A stretch of DNA of 64,000 bases. It comes from Neoarius graeffei (Eukaryota > Chordata > Actinopteri > Siluriformes > Ariidae). Of this stretch, positions 55,521 through 64,000 are shown one piece after another. The stretch spans positions 12,686,551 to 12,750,550 of the forward strand of contig NC_083570.1 of the NCBI RefSeq assembly GCF_027579695.1, in the 5' to 3' direction. The first letter of the stretch is position 1; each line of letters begins with the position of its first letter. Position numbers and translations under genes: made by a program. The notes below the pieces were generated by a model. That model was given only the letters and a program-made list of their open reading frames with translations, searched no databases and was not told the origin of the DNA.

Positions 55521-56570
55521 CCCTGGTCTCACATCACCCTGGACTTCATCACAGGACTCCCCAACTCAGGTGGCAATACATGCATCCTCACTGTCATTGA
55601 CTGTTTTTCCAAGACCGTCCATTTCATTCATCTGCCCAAGCTCCCCTCAGCCAAAGAGACCACAGAACTACTCATCCACCACGTTTTCTGCCTACATGGT
55701 CTGCCTACCGACATAGTTTCTGACTGGGGTCCTCAGTTCACTGCACAGTTCTGGAGAGCCTTCTGCAAACTCATCAGGGCCACCTGTAGTCTCTCCTCAG
55801 GCTTCCACCCACAGACCAATGGCCAGGCAGAATGGGCTAACCAGGCTTTGGAGGTTGCACTCAGGTGCATGGCGTCCAGGGATGCCAGTTCTTGGACCAA
55901 GTACCTACCTTGGATCAAATATGCACATAACACTCTCCCTTTCTCTGCCACAATTCTCTCTCCATTCCAGTGCTCACTAGGGTACCAACCACCACTGTTC
56001 CCCAGCCAGGAGGAGGAGGTCGCCATACCCTCAGCCCAGATCTTCATACGCAGCTGCAGGAGGACATGGGCAATGGCCTGGAGAAGACTCGTTCGCTCCG
56101 CCCTAGCATCCGATAAGCACTGCTCTAAGGCGCCCACCTACCGGGTGGGGCAACGAGTCATTCTCTCCACATGCCACCTGCCACTCAGAATAGTCTCCTG
56201 CAAGCTGGCTCCCAGGTACCTAGGACCTTGCCTCATCAGCAAGGTAATCAATCCATGTTCCGTCAGACTGGCTTTACCACTCACCATGCGACGTGTTCAC
56301 CCCACCTTTCACATATCACAGCTTAATCCCCTGGTCTCCGGTCCTTTGCTTCCTGACTCTTCACTTCCAGAACCGTCACACAAACAGAGAGAGAGAGATA
56401 CACAGCTATTCCTGACCACTGAAACAAGCTCAAACATGTCCTTAAATCCTCAGTACCAAACAAGAGACAGGAGCAGGTCATTGCTGGGAGCTGAACTTTT
56501 GAAATCTTTAACCTTCTCTGACAGGCATCCAGGGTGTGACTCCATCAGCTCTTCCGCAGAAGACACCTAA
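55520..56570 (+). pseudogene. Gypsy integrase core and C-terminal region
   Basis: Continues the element after a frameshift near 55520. Catalytic Asp in [10 protein letters not shown], second Asp in DIVSDWGPQFTAQFW, Glu in TNGQAEWANQALE; then a C-terminal region with VGQRVILSTCHLPL and HPTFHISQLNPL. No chromodomain or 3' LTR follows before 56570. Canonical order (gag-PR-RT-RH-IN) separates it from the minus-strand element at 34.8 kb. Confidence 0.88.
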
Positions 56571-56649
56571 TAAACACACACTAACAATCCAGAACAGCAC
56601 AAGACACGGTTACATAAAACCCGAGTCAATTTGAACTTTTCATTTAATT

Positions 56650-56770
56650 AATTAATTAATATTCACCCACTGAGCTCATAACCTTATAATGTATAAACAG
56701 CGAAATGGATTTTATTTGTCCTCAGAGGGAGTTCCAGGCAGAGCAGCACAGAATCCAGGAGAGGTTCTGA
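56650..56770 (+). pseudogene. TRIM relic: intron 1 end plus exon 2 start
   Basis: TATTCACCCACTGAGCTCAT to TTTATTTGTCCTCAG matches the sequence before exon 2 of genes A, B and C. The acceptor is at 56724-56725. The following exon codes for REFQAEQHRIQERF and hits TGA at 56768-56770. The exon differs clearly from A and B (about half the codons), so it comes from a more distant array member. Nothing else of that gene remains. Confidence 0.8.
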
Positions 56771-56957
56771 TTGGTATCTGAACAGTTTTAACTCTTAGCA
56801 TTTCCACCTGGGGAACTGTGTGATAACAGAGTTCAAGCTGTGATGACCTGAGTTAATGATACTGAATGCCAGTGCTGGGTAAATGAGTACATTTTGGAGC
56901 CAGCGATATATATGTGGAGAAATTTTCACAAAGATTTCAACAAATCTGAATCATGTC

Positions 56958-57992
56958 CATCCATCATCCGTAACCACTTATCCTGTGTAGGGTCGGGGCA
57001 AGCTGGAGTCTATCCCAGCTGACTATGGGCGAGAGGTGGGGTACACCCTGGACAAGTCACCAGTTTATCACAGTGCTGCCACATTGAGACAAACAACCAT
57101 TCACACTCACATTCACACATACAATCAATTTAAAGACATCAGATATGGCCCTTTTCCACTACCCTTTTTCAGCTCGCTTCAGCTCACTTCAGCCCGACAC
57201 GGCTCGCGTTTCGACTACCTCAGAGCTGCACGACTCAGCTCGCTTCAGCCCTGCTTAGCACCCAAAACTCGCACGGTTTTGGAGTGGGGCTGAAGCGAGC
57301 CAATCCGAGCCGAGTGGGGCTAGGGGCGTGAGGAGACACTCCCCTGTGCACTGATTGGTGAGGAGGAGTGTCCTCACATGCCCACACATGCCCCACGAGC
57401 CCGCTGGGATCTGTAAACACCGTAAACCAGGAAGAAGAAGAATTACGAATTACGAGAATTTCTGAAGCCTTATGCGCCTCGCCTCATCTATACGCTCTTG
57501 CCAGTATCTGTTGGCATTGTCGGTGACAACAAGCCACAGCACCAAGGCCAGCAGCACTAACGACTCCATGTCCTCCATGTTTATTGTTTACTATCCGGGT
57601 CGTGAGACTACTGCTTAAAAGGTCACTGATGTCACTGTTTGCACCGCCTAACAACATCACGTGACGTCCACCCACTTTCGCTAACTCCACCCAATGTGTC
57701 CACCCACTTCCAGCCAGCGCTGTTGTAGTCGAAATGCAACTCCAACAGCCCCACTCAGCTCGACTCAGCCCAACTCAGCACGGCACGGCTCAGCCCAACT
57801 CAGCCGTGTTGGTAGTGGAAAAGCGGCATTAGTCTAATCTGCATGTCTTTGGACTGTAGGGGAAACCGGAGGAAACCCACACAGATACAGGGAGAACATG
57901 CAAACTCCACACAGAAAGGCCACCATTGGCCACTGGGTTCGAACCCAGAACCTTCTTGCTGTGAGGCAACAGTGCTAACCACTACACCACCC
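56958..57992 (-). mobile_element. SINE split by a MITE
   Basis: Left part 56958-57145 and right part 57829-57992 form one reverse SINE, bounded by TCTGAATCATGTC at 56945-56957 and 57993-58005. The MITE at 57146-57828 sits in the body. It belongs to the older GGATGG-tailed type (CATCCATC at its left end). Confidence 0.85.
57146..57828. mobile_element. MITE with TTTTCCACTACC ends
   Basis: Left TGGCCCTTTTCCACTACC and right, reversed, TGCCGCTTTTCCACTACC match at 16 of 18 bases. Both arms contain GGCTGAGT/AGCTCGCTTCAG-type motifs in mirror order. No coding content. The target duplication is unclear. Confidence 0.8.
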
Positions 57993-58147
57993 TCTGAATC
58001 ATGTCTGTTTATAAATTTGGGAAGTGTGTCTGTGTTTGAATACACACTGCCTTGAGTTAATGCTGTTTCTATGGAAGTGATTCAGTAGGAAAAAAAAGAA
58101 TAAAAATTATTATTATTATTATTATTTGACCAAAAAACTGAGATATA

Positions 58148-59773
58148 CAGCTCTGTAAATAATTAAGAAACCACTTAAAGTTTTTCTTCAATCAGCATCT
58201 CTGTTAATGGCAGCCATTTCATTCCGGTGTCTGTGCTGGAATTCAAACACAAACACACCTCATTTTACTTAATGAGGTACTGATTAGGTGACCACCTGAA
58301 CCAAATCTTATTTAATGAGGAAAAGTATAAAAACTGCTGCTGTGGTCATCACTATCCTCTTGCAATAGGACCAGTTTGGATGGAAAAATAGAGCAAGTAG
58401 TACCTTAAATTTAATTGGAATACAAAAATATATTTTCTTCATGCCCAAAGAGTTAAAAAGAAAAGTCCTGAGTGAGAAAACGAAAGGTTCAAGTCTGGCT
58501 TTACGTAATTGTAGAGTGATACAGTGAGCATCAGGTTGCTTCCATCCTAAAAATTTCACATACGGCAGTTCATAAGAACAAGGTCAAGCAGCAGACACTG
58601 GGGATGACAAAATTACAGACTGGCAGAGGGTGAAAACGGCTCTCCACTGGATGATCATCAACTCCGTTGAATGTCACTCAACAACCATAGGATGACATCA
58701 AGTGATTGAGAAAAAGAATAGCAAATAGCACCTTGGGTTACGTGCATGGCAAGGATGGTTCGAAACAGGTTCCTGCAGTTGAAGTCATGCAAAGCTAGAA
58801 AAAAAGCTCTTCATCAATGAGAAGCAAAGATGATCCAGGCTAAGGTTTGTGGAACACCATTAGGATCAGAGTATAGAGGACTGGAGTAAGGTCATTTTCT
58901 CTGATGTGTCCAATTTTCAGCTTTTCCCATCACCTGGTCGCCTAATAGTGAGACAGAGATCTGGAGAGGCCTACAAGCCACAGTGTCTCGCACTCAGTGT
59001 GAAATTTGGTGGAGGATCGGTGATGATCTGGAGGCGCTTCAGCAAGGATGGAATGGGGCAGATTTTTCTTTCTGAAGGACACATGAATCAAGCCATGTAC
59101 AAGGTTATCCTGGAAGAAAACTTGCTTCCTTCTGCTCTGACAGTGTTCCCGAACTCTGAGGATTGAGTTTTCCAGCAGGACAATGCTACATGCCACACAG
59201 CCACGTCAATCAAGGTGTGGATGGAGGACCAAAAGATTAAGACCCTGTCATGGCCAGTCCAATCTCCAAATCTGAACCCCACTGAAAACCTCTGGAATGT
59301 GATCAAGAGGAAGATGGATGGTCACGAGCCATCAAGCAAAGCTGAGCTGAATGATTTTTTGTGCCAGGAGTGGCATAAAGTTACCCAAGAGCACCGTGAA
59401 AGACTGATGGAGAGCATGACAAGACGCATGAAAACTAATTAAACATCAGGGTTATTCCACCAAATACTGATTTCTGAACTCAACCTAAGTTCAAACATTA
59501 GTGTTATGTTGTTTAAAATGGAATATAATCTTGATTTCTATGCATTGTTCAAGGTCTGAAAACACTTCACCTTTTTGTTAATTTGACTAGTTGTTATTTT
59601 CAGCAATTAAATGCTCTAAGTGACAATATTTTTCTGTGGAATTTGAAGGAAATGTTGTCAGTAGTTTATGGAATAAAATAAAAATGTTCATGTTCCTCAA
59701 ACAAATAACTACAAAAAGTAATACCAGAGAAACTGATCATTTTGCAGTGGTCTCTTAATATTTTCCAGAGCTG
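58148..59773 (+). mobile_element. Tc1-like element with TA target site
   Basis: Left CAGCTCTGTAAATAATTAAG and right, reversed, CAGCTCTGGAAAATATTAAG; TA at 58146-58147 and 59774-59775. 1,626 bp, full length for the family. The transposase is on plus and broken. Confidence 0.92.
58906..59442 (+). pseudogene. Tc1-like transposase catalytic region
   Basis: SNFQLFPSPGRLIVRQRSGE and FGGGSVMIWRRFSKDGMGQI are followed by a TGA (59164-59166). The same frame resumes VFQQDNATCHTA (second catalytic Asp) and NLNPTENLWNVIKRKM (catalytic Glu). In the first motif SDE has become SDV. The N-terminal DNA-binding half (58560-58900) is decayed. Confidence 0.88.
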
Positions 59774-59894
59774 TAGATCACATACATACACAGGCTAGAT
59801 TATGCCCCACCCCTCCAAAAAGGCCCACAAAAAATTTGGAACAAATTGGCGGCTAGGGGGCGCTATAACTAGGAAAAATGACTTTTGGCTCAGA

Positions 59895-61254
59895 CATAGG
59901 CGGTTTTAAACGGGGGCCAGGGGGGGCCAGTGCCCCTGTAAAATTGCTCCTGGCCCCTGTTGTGGCCCCTGTGCTGAACAGGTAACAAGATTTATTAATT
60001 TTGACGTGCGCTGGCTCGAAGATCGGAACTGACATGACGGAGTGTTCTACACGGACTCCTTAAAGCACTACACGCACACTGTTACCTGCAGCAGAAAGAT
60101 CAGCAGCAGCGCGAATTGTAAACTTCGGACACAGATAACAGCTGCAGCCCTGCAAGAACTAGGCTACTGCGAAGAGGCGAAGGTAAGGAAAATTATTCAA
60201 TTTCGTAACGTCAGTGTTTACACATATCCGTGTTTTACTGTTGTTGTTCACTACAATAATAAATCCTTTTTATTGCGCTTTCTTAAAAGTGCGTTGCACA
60301 GCAATAAGTAGCCTAACTTAATATTTTTGGGAAATGGGTAAAATAACCGACAGTGTTTAACCTTCTTGTAAAACTTTAATGGCCTTTTGATATGTAGAGG
60401 CTACATTCCTCTCCGTTTACTTTTTAGTATAGACCTACTGTAGGCTGTCATCATGAAAAGGAGCAAGAAGGACATTGTCCTTTTTTGCCCCTGTTGGCAA
60501 AAAGCAACATAGAGAGAGTAAGGAAGATGAAGATTATGAAAGAGGAGAGAGAGCCAGAGGTGGAGAGAGAGCCAGAGGTGGTGGTTGGAGAGGTGGAAAG
60601 TGAGGCATCTGAAAGGCAATCTGAGAGTGAGGATGAAGACATTCAGGATCAGATTGAGGGACAGAATGAGGGACAACCCAACAAGTCATTGGGACAACCA
60701 GATTCACCATGCATATCAAGTACAGCACAGGTTTGTGATGTTGAACAAATGTATGTGTGTGAGCAGTGTCGACCTACAATTCATATAGCCTACCCTGAAA
60801 GTGTGAAGTCTGAATAATAATTAATAAATATAAAATACAAATAATAGATATAATAATAAATGAATAATGATAAATAAGTGTTGTTCTCAGTTGCACTCTC
60901 ATATTTACTGTATTCATCTTTCTCCAGATATCAGCAAGTGCTTGGACAACACTCCAGTGCAGCCACGTCTGAAGAAAAGGTTCATTGTATGCAAAAATAG
61001 AAATCTTATTTTACAAAAAAGAGAAACATGGTTTTAAGATTTACTGAGCACAATTTATTTTATGTTTAGGCTATTGAGACAGAATGTTTATCTCATTGTA
61101 TTTATGCTCAATGTATTTTGTTTTGGTTTTAAATAAACTAAACAAAACATTTTGAACGCCTAAATATTGCCATGTTTTGCTCATATGTGCCCCCCTGAAA
61201 AAACACTGGCCCCACCTCGGCCCCCCTAGTAATTTTGGTCTAGAACCGCCAGTG
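59895..61254 (+). mobile_element. hAT element with GGCTCAGA target duplication
   Basis: Left CATAGGCGGTTTTAAAC and right, reversed, CACTGGCGGTTCTAGAC. GGCTCAGA flanks at 59887-59894 and 61255-61262. It contains an N-terminal reading (from 60453) and an acidic open frame (60485-60817); the catalytic part is missing. Confidence 0.78.
60453..60817 (+). pseudogene. Putative hAT transposase N-terminal acidic region
   Basis: From 60453 the frame reads MKRSKKDIVLFCPCWQKAT then a stop. A shifted frame continues with SNIERVRKMKIMKEEREPEV and a long Glu-rich stretch to IQDQIEGQNEGQP and a stop. A basic start followed by an acidic linker occurs in ZMYM1-like hAT transposases, but no diagnostic domain is present. 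Assigned mainly by its position in a TSD-flanked hAT element. Confidence 0.45.
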
Positions 61255-62483
61255 GGCTCAGATCTCATGATGCGTTTTGGGTAGAAACAAAATTCCACTA
61301 TCTCTGGAATCCTTGGGTCAAGACGAATCCATCGCACCCTATGACGTCATATTCTGCCTTGAGGATTTTCCGCCATTTTGAATTTTGTTAAAATCAATGA
61401 AATTCTATGGCAACCTATAGAACCGTCTGATGAGAGGTTGTGAAATTTGGCACACTGATTCTAGGCTGCCTCAAGGTTCTTGTCAGCAAATTTCAACTCA
61501 ACAGCTCAAACTCTCTAGCGCCACCAACAGGTCAAAGTTGGAAGTACATTTCTGCTTGTTACTTTTGAACCGTGCGTCTGATCGTCAAAATCTTAGTATC
61601 GCTGGAATCCTTCAGTCAAAACGAATCCAACGCACCCTATGGCATCATATTCCACCTGGTAGATTTTCCGCCATTTTGAATTTTGTTAAAATGAATTAAA
61701 TTGCTACTCCTCCCTCAATTTTGGACCATTTTTTCCCAAACTCACTGCATAACATCTTTGGAGTAAGCCACACAAAATTTATCCAAGGGATTTTTGATTT
61801 TCATAATCGTTTGGCTGCAGCAGCCAATCAAATTTGGCTGCGAAGACACAAAACAGGATGTGAGCTCATATCTCAGCTGCCCTTTGATGTATCTTAATTA
61901 AACTTGATGACATTATGCCACACCCCTCCAAAAGCGTCCACAAAAAATTTGGAACAAATTGGCTAATGGGGGCGCTATAACTAGTAAAAATGCGTTTTGG
62001 CTCATATCTCATTATTTGTTTAGAGTAGGAACAAAATTCCAGTATCTTTGGAATTGTTTTGCCAGGCCAAATCCAACGCACCCTATGAAGTCATATTTCG
62101 CTTTGTAAATTTTCCGCCATTTTTGATTTTATTGAAATCAATAAAAATGTTACTCCTCCCTCAATTTTTGACCAATTTTTCCCAGACTTGGTGCCTAGCA
62201 TCATTGGACCAAGCCGCACAAAAGTTATGCTCAGTGTTTTGAAAATTTAAAATTGTTTGGCCGCAGCAGCCAATGAAACGCAGAAGATGCCAAACAGGAA
62301 GTGAGCTCATATCTCGGCAGCCCTTTGACGTTTCTTAACCAAACTTGGTGGGATTATGCCCCACCCCTCCAAAAGGGCCCATACCAAATTTTGTGCACAT
62401 TGGCCATTAGGGGGCGCTATAACTATACAAAATGTGTTTTGGCTCATATGCCATTGAGCTCATATCTCATATCTCAGACTTTT

Positions 62484-62486
<3 letters not shown>

Positions 62487-62531
<45 letters not shown>
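62487..62531. repeat. (AC)n microsatellite
   Basis: About 22 AC units. Confidence 0.95.
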
Positions 62532-62535
<4 letters not shown>

Positions 62536-62753
62536 ACACTTGAAGTAATTTCAGCCATCACAGTCAATCGAATTTGATGGTGAAGCCGCTGAACAGCAAA
62601 TGACCTTGTATCTCAGTCAAATGATGGTATATCGACCTGAAACTTCTTGTGGGTGCTCGTGACCATCCGTCTGGCCCAAATGCATTCTGCTAGCCTGACG
62701 AATAGGCTCATATTCTGCTTGGCCCCAACATTGCTGCTTGCAGCTATATTTTA

Positions 62754-63846
62754 TTCAGTCATTTCATACAGTTTACATTTCTAATCTAAAGTGGCTGAAG
62801 GTTTTCACTCCAAGCAGAAGCCACACCTTATTTCACTTCTTTAATCATTTGGCCTCCGTCTTTAAAAGACTGATGAGTTTGATCAGTTCTGGCTCTGGGA
62901 TTAGATTGGACGACCTCCTGCTTTATTCAGATTTAGGATGATATTTTTATCGTAATAATGATAATAATGTTGAAATGAGTTTAAGTTAATGGTGGAGTTG
63001 TTGATGCAAAGCAACATGATATTCTGACAATCATGTCAACGGACTCAGTTTTATTCATAATAAAAAACACATCAAGGAATAAATGTTGTTGCTGTTATTT
63101 GTTATGTAACCCAGTGGTTCTCACTCATAGTCCTGAAATACTAAAATACATTTGAGTGTTTAACTTCAATGAACTTTAAAACCCCCAACATCCAGCCTTT
63201 TACACTTTAATAAGGTGCTCCGTAGAACCCGAGTGAACTTTAACCCTTTATCTGCAGGTAAAATTCACCCACTGAGCTCATAACCTCATCATGTATAAAC
63301 AGTGAAATGGATTTTAATTGTCCTCAGAGTGAGTTAAAGGAGGAGCAGATGAAATCCCAGCAGAGAATCCAGGAGAAGCGAAGGTGCAGGAGCTGAAACA
63401 GGCTGTGAACACAATAAAGGTGAGCAGTGAGCAGAGACAGAGCTGCTCCTAGAAACACACACAACATGGACGAGTCATTTACAGTCCCAGAGGTGGAGTG
63501 GAGCAGTGAGGGATATGTGTTCATATCAGTCTCATATAAAGACATCAGAAGGAAAGCACAGGGTAATGAGTGTGGGTTTGGACGCAACAATCAGTCCTGG
63601 AGTTTGCAGTGTTCTTCTTCGTCCCTCTTTTTCTATCACAACAACATTAAGACTGATGTCAGAGTTCCATCCCCCTCCAGAATAGGAGTGTATGTGGATC
63701 ACAGTGCAGGAACTCTGTCCTTCTACAGCGTCTCTGACACGATGAAGCTCCTCCACAGAGTCCACACCACATTCACTCAGACTCTATACGCTGGGTTCTG
63801 GCTCTACTGGTGTAAATCAGGGTCAACTATGAGGTTGTGTTATTGA
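62754..63846 (+). pseudogene. TRIM pseudogene C: exon 2 joined to a truncated SPRY exon
   Basis: Homology to genes A and B begins just after exon 1, in intron 1 (CATTTCATACAGTTTACATT); exon 1 is absent. Exon 2 (63328-63419) has a 4-bp deletion (92 instead of 96 bp), shifting the frame. Intron 2 runs to TTTACAGTCCCAG (63490) and then jumps into the SPRY exon (AGGTGGAGTGGAGC), deleting exons 3-5, PRY and the start of SPRY. The rest of SPRY is intact in sequence (GVYVDHSAGTLSFYSV) but ends RLCY plus stop, where other sequence replaces the last residues. No functional TRIM can be made. Confidence 0.92.
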
Positions 63847-63848
63847 CA

Positions 63849-64000
63849 CAAGCTGCAATTGTCTTCACTGGTGCAACATACACCGATATTGCTGACTGGG
63901 TAGGACTTCTCAACCTGCAGTTGCCCCACAAATCATGGTACAATGTGATCCAAAACACTTACCTGCTCCCAGCAATTGAACAAGCATACATAACACAGGA
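63849..64000 (+). pseudogene. Transposase-like fragment running off the window
   Basis: The plus-strand frame from about 63849 stays open to the window end and reads AAIVFTGATYTDIADWVGLL, then LQLPHKSWYNVIQNTYLLPA and IEQAYI. This resembles a segment of transposases linked to THAP fingers in fish (Kolobok-like). It starts where pseudogene C loses SPRY homology. Only 150 bases are visible, so the call is tentative. Confidence 0.4.

Larger units (their letters stand above)
59776..62484. repeat. GGCGCTATAACTA repeat family (three units)
   Basis: Blocks with CCCCACCCCTCCAAAA, GGAACAAATTGGC, GGGGGCGCTATAACTA, TTTTGGCTCATATCTC and GATTTTCCGCCATTTT recur with the core at about 59860, 61970 and 62412. 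The first unit is split by the hAT at 59895-61254. It is a dispersed, partly tandem fish repeat with no coding content. Confidence 0.75.

Overview
The window is vertebrate nuclear DNA, almost certainly from a teleost fish. The evidence is two intact six-exon TRIM genes of the fish finTRIM/TRIM25-like type (RING, two B-boxes, coiled coil, PRY-SPRY), together with a repeat load typical of teleosts: Tc1/mariner, hAT, Kolobok-like, Harbinger-like, L2-, Rex3- and CR1-like LINEs, Ty3/Gypsy, an endogenous retrovirus env remnant, and a tRNA-derived SINE ending in an ATGAG repeat. I cannot name the species. There are no prokaryotic features.

Layout. 0-7 kb: a hAT fragment, two related elements with Helitron-like 3' ends, a full-length dead Tc1 and a second Tc1 fragment. 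7.4-18.2 kb: TRIM gene A, with introns swollen by a LINE ORF1 fragment split by a Harbinger-like element, an L2-like LINE, a minisatellite and a hAT-like MITE. 18.2-38.7 kb: gene A's 3' flank broken by about 19.7 kb of nested transposons (CR1-like LINE, hAT copies, a Tc1 fragment, a Kolobok-like THAP element holding a foldback element, a SINE, a ZBED-type hAT, Rex3, ERV env plus LTR, two minus-strand Gypsy elements). 38.7-41.6 kb: the rest of that flank, with a THAP-domain element and a 671-bp tandem duplication. 41.6-43.7 kb: a SINE-carrying hAT. 43.7-49.9 kb: TRIM gene B and its flank. 51.0-56.6 kb: a Tc1 fragment and a Gypsy element of canonical order. 56.65 kb: a TRIM exon-2 relic. 56.9-62.7 kb: a split SINE, a Tc1, a hAT and a GGCGCTATAACTA repeat family. 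62.75-63.85 kb: TRIM pseudogene C, cut off by a transposase fragment that runs out of the window.

Genes A and B splice in silico to 562 and 566 residues with open frames and GT-AG introns, so both look functional. Their duplicated upstream blocks and introns act as reference alleles for each other: insertions in one copy can be checked against the empty site in the other, which gives target-site duplications and a relative order for much of the transposon history. The locus is best read as a local finTRIM-like array (two genes, one rearranged pseudogene, one single-exon relic) pulled apart by transposons. By family knowledge these genes encode E3 ubiquitin ligases of antiviral innate immunity; that role is inferred from domains.
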